NCBI RefSeq assembly: GCF_920984735.1 | Contig: NZ_CAKLBU010000016.1 | Coordinates: forward strand, 1-64,000 | DNA length: 64,000 nt | Direction: 5' to 3' | DNA from: Pedobacter sp. Leaf250 | GTDB taxonomy: Bacteria; Bacteroidota; Bacteroidia; Sphingobacteriales; Sphingobacteriaceae | Shown here: in pieces, positions 52,488 to 60,884 of the stretch | Layout: each line of letters starts with the position of its first letter | How positions within the stretch are numbered: the stretch's first letter is position 1 | Translations under genes and position numbers: made by a program | The notes under the pieces: model-generated | Told to the model about the DNA's origin: nothing | Seen by the model: only the letters and a program-made list of their open reading frames with translations | Database searches by the model: none

Positions 52488-54149
52488 ATGAACATTTCAG
52501 CGAAGCACGATTATATACTTAAAGTAAGTATCATCATACTCATCTTATTTAACATTTTCTCTAATAAATCTTATGCACAACTGCAAAAGTCATCGGTAGT
52601 TTACGCCACAGTTAACGAAGGAAGACTGGAAGGAAAAATCCAAAACGATGTGTTTGTTTTTAAAGGTGTTCCTTATGCTGCACCACCAATCGGACCATTG
52701 CGCTGGAAAGCACCACAGCCCTTAACTAAATGGTCTGGGGTTCGCAAAGCGATAGAATTTAGTGCTCGCCCTGTTCAAAAATCTGGTATTCTTTATGAGT
52801 TCCGATCTGAAAGCATGAGTGAAGACTGCCTTTACCTTAACATTTGGTCTACCGCTAAGCCTAACGAGAAACCGCATCCGGTTTATATTTTTATTCATGG
52901 TGGCTCATTTATTCACGGAGATGGATCGCAGCCCGCTTATGATGGAGAAAGCATGGCAAAGAAGGGAATTGTATACATTTCTATTAATTATCGATTGGGC
53001 GTTTTTGGCTTTTTAGCGCACCCCGATTTAGCTAAAGAAAATCAGTTCGGTGCATCGGGCAACTATGGTTTATTAGATCAGGTAGCAGCATTAAAATGGA
53101 TTCGTGAAAATATTGCTGCTTTTGGCGGCGATCCCAATCGGATTACCATTGGTGGCGAATCTGTTGGTTCGCAATCGGTAAGTGCACACATGGCCTCCCC
53201 TCTTTCAAAAGGTTTATTCTCTGCTGCTATTGCCCAAAGTAGTTCTTTACTTGATTCAAGAAGATTGATAAAATCAAAAGAATCATCAGAAAAAATGGGT
53301 ATTGACTTTGTTGCTTTAACTAAAAGCGAATCAATTGCCGAAATGCGGGCCATTGACGAAAAGCGCTTATTAAAAATTGCATCCAAAGGAGATCCCAGAA
53401 GATTTAAACCCACTGTTGATGGTTACTTTCTTCCAAAATTCCCGACAGAGGTTTTCGAAGCTGGAGAGCAAATTAAAGTTCCACTGCTTGTAGGTTGGAA
53501 TGCAGATGAGGTACCATCTCTGGCCTTTTACAGATTAAAACGGGCTACGCCAGAAAATTTCTATAAAAGAGTTCGGAAAATATATGGTGAAGATGCAGCC
53601 GAAGTATTGAAATATTATCCTGTAACAACAAAAGAACAGGCAAAAATAGCTGGTGCAAAATTAGGTAGCGATTGGCTAATTAATTTCGGAACATGGCGTT
53701 TGGCAGAATTACATGCTAAAAGTAATGCGCCTGTTTATCGGTATTTGTTCGATCAACCCCATCCTGGATTAACCGCAAGTACTATTAATGATGGTAATTT
53801 TTTTCAAGTTTTACTTAAAAAGATGATTAATAAAGCCATTACAGGTTCTGCGTTTCATGCTGCAGAAATAGAATATGCTTTGGGAAATCTTGATGTTCAA
53901 CGAAATTACGCATGGAAGCAGGAAGATTATAAAGTTTCGCAACAAATGCAGGCTTACTTTTCCAATTTCATTCATAATAACAATCCAAATTTGGGCAGTA
54001 AGGAAATCAACCTTATTAATTGGCCTAAACAGAAAGCTGGAGTAAAACAAGAATATTTACGAATTGGCTTACCTAGTAAAGTTGAGGTTGAACTTGATAC
54101 GACCAGAAACAGGTATTTATTATTACAGCGAATTAAGTTTGCAGAATAA
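52488..54149 (+). CDS. Type B carboxylesterase/lipase, exported
   Basis: The 553-residue protein starts at ATG 52488 with a signal region (ILKVSIIILILFNIFSNKSY). It has the type B carboxylesterase signatures VFKGVPYAAPPIGPLRWKAP, SEDCLYLNIW (EDCLYLN box), oxyanion loop FIHGGSFIHGDG, nucleophile Ser in ITIGGESVGSQSVSAHM and the His in the SAFHAAEIEYALG segment. It hydrolyses esters or amides in the periplasm; natural substrate unknown. Length is typical. It is followed by a terminator that mainly serves the convergent gene. Confidence 0.92.
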   Translation: MNISAKHDYILKVSIIILILFNIFSNKSYAQLQKSSVVYATVNEGRLEGKIQNDVFVFKGVPYAAPPIGPLRWKAPQPLTKWSGVRKAIEFSARPVQKSGILYEFRSESMSEDCLYLNIWSTAKPNEKPHPVYIFIHGGSFIHGDGSQPAYDGESMAKKGIVYISINYRLGVFGFLAHPDLAKENQFGASGNYGLLDQVAALKWIRENIAAFGGDPNRITIGGESVGSQSVSAHMASPLSKGLFSAAIAQSSSLLDSRRLIKSKESSEKMGIDFVALTKSESIAEMRAIDEKRLLKIASKGDPRRFKPTVDGYFLPKFPTEVFEAGEQIKVPLLVGWNADEVPSLAFYRLKRATPENFYKRVRKIYGEDAAEVLKYYPVTTKEQAKIAGAKLGSDWLINFGTWRLAELHAKSNAPVYRYLFDQPHPGLTASTINDGNFFQVLLKKMINKAITGSAFHAAEIEYALGNLDVQRNYAWKQEDYKVSQQMQAYFSNFIHNNNPNLGSKEINLINWPKQKAGVKQEYLRIGLPSKVEVELDTTRNRYLLLQRIKFAE

Positions 54150-54185
54150 TTTTTTGATTTTCTAAACTTTCATAAAAATATAAGC

Positions 54186-54215
54186 AAAAAAAAGCCGCTG
54201 AATTATTCAACGGCT
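54186..54215 (-). terminator. Intrinsic terminator for the DUF2383 gene
   Basis: On the minus strand AGCCGTTGAA and TTCAGCGGCT pair with one mismatch (54193-54215) and are followed by eight T (54186-54193), just after the DUF2383 gene's stop codon. Confidence 0.85.
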
Positions 54216-54236
54216 CTGTAAAGAATTAGATTTTTT

Positions 54237-54698
54237 TTACAATGATTTATGGGCATCTCTTAATGCCTTAATTGCATCGTGACTAATATTAATTCCATCT
54301 TGTTGTTTTAACAATACGGTTCTAACATTTTCACCTAGCTCATTTTCCTGAAGTGCATCTTTATATGCTTTTTTAATTGCATCCTCACCTCTTTCGCACT
54401 CAGCTAAAATGCTATGACGGTCATCACCACCAAAGCTTGCTTTGATATCAATCCATGCTCTGTGTAATGTTCCCAAAATGGTATTTCCAGTATCTGGATC
54501 TTCGTTATTTCTGCCTACAAGACCAGCAAGTTCAGTCACATTTGATCTGCTATCTGATGAAAGCTTATCGAAAGTTGCTTTTAAATCGATGTTTTCATCA
54601 CTTAAATCTTTAGATGCTTTATCAAAGCCATCTGCTCTGTCGTTGTTAATTTGAATAAGGTCGTTTAATACCTCTACTGTTTTTTCTTGATTTTCCAT
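54237..54698 (-). CDS. PA2169/DUF2383 four-helix bundle protein
   Basis: The 153-residue protein is a ferritin-like four-helix bundle of the DUF2383/PA2169 family: TVEVLNDLIQINNDRADGFD, DLKATFDKLSSDSRSNVTEL, ILGTLHRAWIDIKASFGGDD and SILAECERGEDAIKKAYKDA, ending with the last helix VLLKQQDGINISHDAIKALR. It is cytoplasmic and stress-related in genera where studied; no enzyme activity is known. It joins the DUF892 and DUF4142 genes of this window as a set of helical stress proteins. Monocistronic. Confidence 0.9.
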   Translation of the reverse strand: MENQEKTVEVLNDLIQINNDRADGFDKASKDLSDENIDLKATFDKLSSDSRSNVTELAGLVGRNNEDPDTGNTILGTLHRAWIDIKASFGGDDRHSILAECERGEDAIKKAYKDALQENELGENVRTVLLKQQDGINISHDAIKALRDAHKSL

Positions 54699-54903
54699 AG
54701 TAATTATAATTCAATAATTGGTAGTTGGAATTACAACAACAGTCATCATTGAAAGTTTTGCTAATTGTAAAAAATACTTTTCTGTTTATACTTAAGTGTT
54801 GGACGTTGCTATGGTATGATTTTCAGATTGCAGAAAACACTTTTAGTTGACAAACATTAAAGCCACCTAACCGTTATTTCAATATCATATAACAAATAAT
54901 ATT

Positions 54904-55656
54904 ATGTCAATTTTAAACAATAAGGTAGCTGTGGTTTCTGGTGCGGGTTCTGGAATCGGTAGGGCAATTGCAATTACTTATGCTAAGGAGGGCGCCAAAG
55001 TAGTTGTAGCAGATATCAATGAAGCGCATGCCAACGAAACTGTTAAATTAATTATTGATAATGGTGGTGATGCATTTGCTGTATTAGCAGATTCTTCAAA
55101 AGCCGAAAACAATAAAAAATTAGTAGATGAGGTAGTGAAAAAATATGGACGCATAGATATTGCCTGCAATAATGCTGGAATGGGTGGCCCTGCAAAACCG
55201 ACAGGTGATTACGAGCCCGAAGAGTGGGATCGTGTAATTGCACTAAACCTGAATGGTGTTTTTTATGCTTGTAAATACCAGCTTGAACAAATGGTAAAAA
55301 ATGGTGGTGGTTCAATTATTAATATTGCCTCTATTCATGGACAGGTTGCTGCACCAAATAGCCCTGCCTACACGGCCTCTAAACATGCCGTTGTAGGTTT
55401 AACGAAAAATATCGCGGTAGAATATGCTCAAAAAAATATCAGGTGTAATGCAGTTGGGCCAGGTTATATTGAGACACCGTTGCTTACTGCAAATTTAGAT
55501 GAAGAAGGTTTGAAAGCAGTTGCAGGAAAAAGTGCCATTAATAGATTGGGAACCGTACAAGAAATTGCAGATTTAGTTGCGTTTTTAAGTTCCGATAAAT
55601 CATCATTTACAACTGGTAGTTACATTATAGCTGATGGTGGCTACACCGCTGTATAA
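54904..55656 (+). CDS. SDR family NAD(P)-dependent dehydrogenase
   Basis: The 250-residue protein is a classical short-chain dehydrogenase: TGxxxGxG-type motif in VVSGAGSGIGRAIAITYA, NNAGMGG (NAG), catalytic Ser in IINIASIHGQVA and the YxxxK in AYTASKHAVVGLTKN, ending with the AxxVxFLxSDxSSFxTG box (DLVAFLSSDKSSFTTGSYII). It follows the glucose 1-dehydrogenase or 3-oxoacyl-reductase-like branch; the substrate is not clear. Monocistronic with a terminator 23 bp after the stop. Confidence 0.93.
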   Translation: MSILNNKVAVVSGAGSGIGRAIAITYAKEGAKVVVADINEAHANETVKLIIDNGGDAFAVLADSSKAENNKKLVDEVVKKYGRIDIACNNAGMGGPAKPTGDYEPEEWDRVIALNLNGVFYACKYQLEQMVKNGGGSIINIASIHGQVAAPNSPAYTASKHAVVGLTKNIAVEYAQKNIRCNAVGPGYIETPLLTANLDEEGLKAVAGKSAINRLGTVQEIADLVAFLSSDKSSFTTGSYIIADGGYTAV

Positions 55657-55678
55657 TTTTAAACTTAATATTTTTTTG

Positions 55679-55713
55679 AGGATCAAGTTTGATAAAAATT
55701 TGATCCTTTTTTA
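55679..55713 (+). terminator. Intrinsic terminator after the SDR gene
   Basis: AGGATCAA (55679-55686) and TTGATCCT (55700-55707) pair perfectly and are followed by a T-run. Confidence 0.85.
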
Positions 55714-55815
55714 TAAAAAAAACAATTCAAACCTCCTGCCGCATTTTTAAACAATTAAAAACCAATTAGTTATTTATTCTGTTAATAATGTTACCGATAA
55801 CTAAAACTTAATACC

Positions 55816-57048
55816 ATGAAAGCGATAACCAATTCAATTTTGGTGGGATGTAGCCTACTCCTATTATCAAGTTGTTCAAAAACAGAACTTGTTGATGATA
55901 ATGATACGGGTTTAACCGATGGACCAGGTGTTGAAACAAGCCAACCAAATACTAACTACGCTCCTGCGTTTGCAGGCCAAACAAGAGTAAAAGCAGTACG
56001 TACAACCGTAGCATTTCAAGGCACTGCAATCAGTACTGGTTTAACTGCTCCATGGGGTATTACCGCGCTACCTGATGGAAGGTTATTAATTACACAAAAA
56101 GCAGGAACAATGCGGATTGCGACGACATCAGGTACATTAAGTTCACCAATTAGTGGTATACCAGCAGTAAATTCATCTGGACAAGGTGGGTTGCTAGGGT
56201 TGTGTATTGATCCTCAATTTGCAAGCAATAGAATGATTTATTGGGTATTTTCTGAAAACGTTACTGGTGGAACACAAACCTCAGTAGCGAAAGGAAGATT
56301 GGCTCAAAATGAACAAAGTATTGAAAACGCAACGGTTATTTATAGAGCTGGCCCTGCTTATAATGGCACCCTTCATTATGGTGGCCGAATTTTATTCGAC
56401 CGTACTGGAAATTTGATTGTTAGTACTGGTGAGCGTTCTGATCTTGCAACAAGACCACTTGCGCAATCAGTAACATCTGGACTAGGGAAAATTATCCGCA
56501 TTAATACAAATGGTCAACCTGCTGCCGGAAACCCAACATTTTCAGCAGCCGGAGCATTACCAGAACTTTATAGTATCGGACATCGCAATCCTCAAGGTTT
56601 AGCCCTGCACCCAACTAGTGGAGAAATTTGGCAAAGCGAACATGGTCCTCGTGGGGGCGATGAAATTAATCGTTTACAAGCAGGCCGAAATTATGGCTGG
56701 CCAACTATCACTTACGGAATAGAATATAGTGGATCAGCAATTGGCGCACCAATACAGCAACAAAATGGATTGGAACAACCTGCTTATTATTGGGATCCTG
56801 TAATATCTCCGAGTGGGATGGTTTTCTATACTGGTAATCGAATTGCTGAATGGCAAAACAATTTGTTTATTGCAACTTTAAGCGGTACACATATAGTTAG
56901 ATTGGTTGTAGAAAACAATCGTGTAATTGGAGAAGAACGCTTATTAACAAGCGAAAACCAAAGATTTAGAGATATTACCCAAGGAACAGATAATATGCTC
57001 TATGCAATAACAGATGGTGGAAGGTTATATCGTATCGACCGATCGTAA
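55816..57048 (+). CDS. PQQ-dependent sugar dehydrogenase, lipoprotein
   Basis: The 410-residue protein has a lipoprotein signal (ILVGCSLLLLSSCSKTE, lipobox LSSC) and then the six-bladed propeller of the soluble glucose/sorbosone dehydrogenase family: GLTAPWGITALPDGRLLITQ, GGLLGLCIDPQFASNRMIYW, LHYGGRILFDRTGNLIVSTG, SIGHRNPQGLALHPTSGEIW and SEHGPRGGDEINRLQAGRNY. It oxidises aldose sugars with PQQ as cofactor, passing electrons to quinone or cytochrome, in the periplasm. PQQ synthesis genes are not in this window, so PQQ may come from elsewhere. Followed by a terminator. Confidence 0.9.
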   Translation: MKAITNSILVGCSLLLLSSCSKTELVDDNDTGLTDGPGVETSQPNTNYAPAFAGQTRVKAVRTTVAFQGTAISTGLTAPWGITALPDGRLLITQKAGTMRIATTSGTLSSPISGIPAVNSSGQGGLLGLCIDPQFASNRMIYWVFSENVTGGTQTSVAKGRLAQNEQSIENATVIYRAGPAYNGTLHYGGRILFDRTGNLIVSTGERSDLATRPLAQSVTSGLGKIIRINTNGQPAAGNPTFSAAGALPELYSIGHRNPQGLALHPTSGEIWQSEHGPRGGDEINRLQAGRNYGWPTITYGIEYSGSAIGAPIQQQNGLEQPAYYWDPVISPSGMVFYTGNRIAEWQNNLFIATLSGTHIVRLVVENNRVIGEERLLTSENQRFRDITQGTDNMLYAITDGGRLYRIDRS

Positions 57049-57075
57049 ATATCCACTTAATGATATGAATTTATT

Positions 57076-57114
57076 TGGCGCAATAACATTAAAATTATTG
57101 CGCCATTTCTTTTT
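57076..57114 (+). terminator. Intrinsic terminator after the sugar dehydrogenase gene
   Basis: Arms TGGCGCAATAA (57076-57086) and TTATTGCGCCA (57095-57105), 11 bp perfect, are followed by a T-rich tract. Confidence 0.9.
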
Positions 57115-57282
57115 ATGATTACTCCAAACTATATTTAATCCTCTTACATATCAAAGAAAGCTAAACATATTGCTAAAAAACGCTAAATCATTGAATAATA
57201 ATCAAATATGTAAACTTTTATTTTGCCAAATCAGCAAATTTCCCTATATTGAGATCATTAATAGCAACTAAATCAGATTATT

Positions 57283-57456
57283 ATGAAAAATTTCCTGTTT
57301 TTCTTAGTTTCTTGTCTGATATCTGCTACTGCACTATTACTTTCTGGAAAAATTGCCGATATCGAATTAGGGATAAGCACCGTAATTTGTGTTTGGATTA
57401 TTTTTGCTTGGAGCATCATTAATAAAGTTAGCCAAGGCAGCGATAGCCAAAGTTGA
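57283..57456 (+). CDS. Very small two-helix membrane protein
   Basis: ATG 57283 to TGA 57454-57456 gives 57 residues: MKNFLFFLVSCLISATALLL as a first hydrophobic segment, then SGKIADIELGISTV, then ICVWIIFAWSII as a second, and a polar tail KVSQGSDSQS. It looks like a small inner membrane protein with both ends on one side or a signal plus anchor. It is preceded by an AT-rich promoter region. No family recognised; its composition and clean frame make it likely real. Confidence 0.55.
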   Translation: MKNFLFFLVSCLISATALLLSGKIADIELGISTVICVWIIFAWSIINKVSQGSDSQS

Positions 57457-57726
57457 AATTAAAAATGATGATAAGAACGCTTAGCATGTTTCAATTTTGA
57501 AGTAAGTATTTACTTGCTTTCGGCTTTGCTATATTCGTGATCTTATATCAATCATCTACAGAAAATTTTCTGGATAGAAATAATTAGATATCAATTGATA
57601 TTTTAGTTAAGAATCAGTTTTTCAATTCCTTAGATATTCAAATGTTTAAAACAACATTTATGTGGATAAAATCTCCCAAACAAATATGGATCGTCTTTTA
57701 TTTATCTCTTATCTAAAACGAATTAT

Positions 57727-57957
57727 ATGCAAAAGACAATTACTCCAACTAACGATCTTCAACAATTTATAGACAAATTCCAGCCAAGTAAATTTAAATT
57801 ATTAAACAGAGGTATTGAAATAAGAGGCAATAACGATGTTTATAGAAGTATTACTGCGGCGAAGGAATTGATTGAAAGAATGAAACTTAGACTAACAGTT
57901 CTGCATTCTGCCGAAATGGCCATGTATGGTGGTTTTGAAGTGGTGCATGCAGCATAA
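57727..57957 (+). CDS. Small hypothetical protein
   Basis: The 76-residue product (MQKTITPTNDLQQFIDKFQP) is a mixed helix-strand protein with no signal or membrane segment; the middle GIEIRGNNDVYRSITAAKEL and end RMKLRLTVLHSAEMAMYGGF look folded. I recognise no family. A perfect 13-bp hairpin follows 6 bp after the stop, supporting it as a single-gene transcript. Confidence 0.55.
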   Translation: MQKTITPTNDLQQFIDKFQPSKFKLLNRGIEIRGNNDVYRSITAAKELIERMKLRLTVLHSAEMAMYGGFEVVHAA

Positions 57958-57962
57958 ATTTT

Positions 57963-57998
57963 ATATCCTCAAAACCTTTAAAAAAGTTTTGAGGATAT
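57963..57998. terminator. Hairpin after the small hypothetical gene
   Basis: Arms ATATCCTCAAAAC (57963-57975) and GTTTTGAGGATAT (57986-57998) pair perfectly; T-runs on either side are weak, so it may act in both directions. Confidence 0.7.
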
Positions 57999-58036
57999 AT
58001 TAACAATAAAAGGAAAAGCATACTAAACTAAACTCA

Positions 58037-59155
58037 CTACTCTGCAAACATATACGTATTATCAACCCGATGCTCTGGGTCAATATTTATGCCTTTATAA
58101 AAAACGGTTTCTGTTTTTAAGTCTGCATCAATGCTGTACATCACACCATTTTGGCAAACGTAATAATAGTTGTTATTTGCATGGTAAAGTATGCCATAAG
58201 CCTCACTAGCCAGCTTTTTACGAGCTATAACTTTACCCTCGTCATCTAATTTTAAAATCTCTTTGCGGGTGCTCACCATTACGCCATCATCACATTCGGC
58301 AACGCTAAGTAATGCATTATCTTCTTTGTACAGTTCGGTTTTCCAGAGTAGTTCCCCTTTTTCCTTATCAACTGCATATAAGGTAGAACCCCCAAAATAA
58401 ACCGCATTATCCGTGATCAGCATGTTGTGCGTAGAACTTTGCGAAGTAATATCTGCCTTGAAATCCCACAGAGAATTATATTCAGGTGTGAAATATGATA
58501 ATAGGTTATTCTGACTAAGTGTAAAAATATTGCCGCCATCGATCATCATTTCACCAGTAACCGGTTCATTTTCATCATAATTAACAGATGATACTTTTTT
58601 GCCGGTTTTAATATCAATTGCAATCATACTTCCATTTAAGCTTACCAGCACCAGGTTTTTCACCACTTTAGGACTAGAATATATGATGTTGGGATTGTGA
58701 TACACCCAATTCACTTTTTTAGTTGCAATGTTGATCGATTTTATTTCACCATGGCTATTGGCAAAGATAATATTGCCGTTTACCACTAACGGATACTGGT
58801 AAAACAATCGAAAGGCTACATCCGTAAAATTGTAGTTGTACAAATCGGCATCTGATGAAACGGTATCTTTTATTTCCCAAACCTTGTTACCTGTTTTTTT
58901 ATCGTATTGGATAATCGAGCCATCGATATATGCTTTGATTAAATGTTTGTCATCGACTGTAAAAAAATTCACCTCATCATTCTCGATTTGGTTAAACGAA
59001 TCTGCATGCCACAACAATTTTTTGTCTTTGAGATTAAATGCGTACACATCATTTGCACTTGTGGTTAAATACAGTATGCTTTTATCGTTCTCTGACTTTT
59101 TCTTACAGGAAAGTAAGGTGGCGCACAACAACACAAGGGTTAATAATTTTACCAT
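58037..59155 (-). CDS. PQQ-like beta-propeller lipoprotein
   Basis: The 372-residue protein has a lipoprotein signal (LLTLVLLCATLLSCKKKSE, lipobox LLSC) and repeated PQQ-like propeller blades such as DVYAFNLKDKKLLWHAD, GSIIQYDKKTGNKVWEIKD, GEIKSINIATKKVNWVYHN and SMIAIDIKTGKKVSSVN. It is built like BamB and related scaffold proteins rather than PQQ enzymes, and would sit in the outer membrane facing the periplasm. Its start overlaps the end of the upstream membrane-protein gene by 7 bp, so the two are translationally coupled and their products may work together. Role unknown. Confidence 0.83.
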   Translation of the reverse strand: MVKLLTLVLLCATLLSCKKKSENDKSILYLTTSANDVYAFNLKDKKLLWHADSFNQIENDEVNFFTVDDKHLIKAYIDGSIIQYDKKTGNKVWEIKDTVSSDADLYNYNFTDVAFRLFYQYPLVVNGNIIFANSHGEIKSINIATKKVNWVYHNPNIIYSSPKVVKNLVLVSLNGSMIAIDIKTGKKVSSVNYDENEPVTGEMMIDGGNIFTLSQNNLLSYFTPEYNSLWDFKADITSQSSTHNMLITDNAVYFGGSTLYAVDKEKGELLWKTELYKEDNALLSVAECDDGVMVSTRKEILKLDDEGKVIARKKLASEAYGILYHANNNYYYVCQNGVMYSIDADLKTETVFYKGINIDPEHRVDNTYMFAE

Positions 59156-59862
59156 CTATCTTTATTTAAAACATAATCATAAGGAATACTTTGGCTAAAA
59201 TCGGCAAGATGCCATGTGTTTGGGTCTGATTGATATTTTACGAAATCGTAAATTACATTTAGCGGCGCCTGGATATTGCCAAGATTTCCACGCTCTTTAT
59301 TAAATGCTGAAACCATAGCCGTAACCCTTGCTATTTCCCTATCACCTTCCGATTGTTGCAATGGAGCAGTATAACAAACTCCAATTTTAATGGTTGCTTT
59401 ATATTGCTTAAGCAAACTTGCCACCTCGTTTTGGTAATTTCTAACAATGGCTTCTTGCGCCTCTTGGTCTGTAGGTTTTTCTTCGGCAACTTGTAGTTTA
59501 GAAAAGTCTCTCTTCTTATAATTGATAATATCTTCCATTACACTTTCCGGAATGTAATCTTTATTTTTGATAGCGTTTTCCCACATTGTGGTATCTATCG
59601 GGCTTTGCGGCGCAGCTGTTGCATAATCTACATTAGTGGTATCTTTCGCACTTTCTGCAATTAAACGCTTGTTATTTTCGTAATTGGCCCAATCTTCCTT
59701 GCTGTAGGTAAGATATTGTTGCACCTTATATAGCGGAGTTTCCACATCGTTTCTGTAAATATATTCTGTAACACCCGCAACAACGATGAGCAGCAGAATA
59801 AATAGCCCAACAATTTTTAATACTTTTTTAGCTTTAGATTTTTTAACAGGAATTTTTTCCAT
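59149..59862 (-). CDS. Hypothetical single-span membrane protein coupled to the propeller gene
   Basis: The 237-residue protein has a basic N-terminus (MEKIPVKKSKAKKVLK), one transmembrane helix (IVGLFILLLIVVAGVTEYIY) and a mainly helical periplasmic domain (KVQQYLTYSKEDWANYENNK, EAQEAIVRNYQNEVASLLKQ). The C-terminal ends in FSQSIPYDYVLNKDRW. I recognise no family. Its gene overlaps the propeller lipoprotein gene by 7 bp on the same strand, a two-gene unit that probably assembles in the envelope. Confidence 0.7.
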   Translation of the reverse strand: MEKIPVKKSKAKKVLKIVGLFILLLIVVAGVTEYIYRNDVETPLYKVQQYLTYSKEDWANYENNKRLIAESAKDTTNVDYATAAPQSPIDTTMWENAIKNKDYIPESVMEDIINYKKRDFSKLQVAEEKPTDQEAQEAIVRNYQNEVASLLKQYKATIKIGVCYTAPLQQSEGDREIARVTAMVSAFNKERGNLGNIQAPLNVIYDFVKYQSDPNTWHLADFSQSIPYDYVLNKDRW

Positions 59863-60081
59863 TGATGCGTTTTTCTGATGGGTTTATGATAGTATAATTT
59901 GATGGCTAAAAGTTATGAACCGATACAATTTGATGGAGTTAAGATCATATTTTCGAGGTTTTGCATTCCTTTAATCTATACCGGATGATATTTTTTAAAA
60001 CTTAATTTAAGAGGTAGGTTAAGAGGCTAACATATTTAAATGTTGTAGCTTTATAATAGCACCACCTATCTGAAGGTTAAA

Positions 60082-60624
60082 TCAAAATCCCATTAGGGTT
60101 GGTTCACCCTCATAACGGTCAGTTGTAGTAAAAACCTTATTGGAGCTTAACTCTTTTATATTTATTAACTGATTTCCTTTTTTAGTAAGCATTAATCTTA
60201 TGGTTTCGTTACCATCATCACTTACAATATTGATGTTATCACCTTCGATAGCTACCTTTTTATAATCTTTGTATTTGATAATTAAATTTTGAGCCAATTC
60301 TACTTCTCCATCTTTTGGCTTTTTATACTCAAAACCATTTTTCGGATAAACCGTACTAATTCTCACATTTTTACCTTGACTACTAAAAGTGTAGCTTTTT
60401 TCAAAAATATCTGTGGGGGTTATTGTAGTAAGTGTAGCTGGCTGAATTTTCCACTTAAAGGTGATGGTTTCGGGAAAAGAATTCTTAACCAATGATTCAG
60501 GATCTGCCTCACGTATTGACCTAACCGGAGGTGGAGGTAAATAACGCGTTTTTTTAACCGGCTTCTTCTGGGCATAGGCAGCAAAAGAAATTAAAGTTGC
60601 GAGGATAAAAAATTTGTATTTCAT
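60082..60624 (-). CDS. Exported hypothetical protein
   Basis: The 180-residue protein has a signal peptide (FFILATLISFAAYAQ, cleavage near residue 18), a basic-proline segment (KKPVKKTRYLPPPPVRS) and a beta-rich body (FKWKIQPATLTTITPTDIFE, VRISTVYPKNGFEYKKPKDG, NETIRLMLTKKGNQLINIKE). No family recognised. The proline and lysine patch may cross or bind the cell wall. Direct 10-bp repeats upstream of the start (listed separately) may regulate it. Confidence 0.65.
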   Translation of the reverse strand: MKYKFFILATLISFAAYAQKKPVKKTRYLPPPPVRSIREADPESLVKNSFPETITFKWKIQPATLTTITPTDIFEKSYTFSSQGKNVRISTVYPKNGFEYKKPKDGEVELAQNLIIKYKDYKKVAIEGDNINIVSDDGNETIRLMLTKKGNQLINIKELSSNKVFTTTDRYEGEPTLMGF

Positions 60625-60688
60625 GGTAATTAACTTTAATAATTTCTTACCGAAATAACGTTTAATTCATAAAGATTTTTAGTGCCAA

Positions 60689-60763
60689 TTATAATTCGCT
60701 GGGTTTGAGTTATAATTCGTACTGTTTATGTTTTTTTTTGATAATAAGCATTGACGAATTATA
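60689..60763. promoter_or_regulatory. Paired TTATAATTCG direct repeats 21 bp apart, plus an inverted copy
   Basis: TTATAATTCG occurs at 60689-60698 and 60710-60719, start-to-start 21 bp (two helical turns), and CGAATTATA, its inverted form, at 60755-60763. The cluster sits 65 to 139 bp upstream of the start of the exported protein gene on the minus strand. Nine- or ten-base direct repeats with a 12-bp gap are the geometry of LytTR-type regulator sites, so an operator is plausible; the identity is inference. Confidence 0.35.
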
Positions 60764-60884
60764 TTAATTGAGGCTAATGCAGTTGATTGTTACTTCAATT
60801 CTATTCTCATTTTAAAAAATAGATATCAGATAATAGAAACAGAACTCACAAATTAAAAAATGCTTGAGATTCCATTTTAGATTT

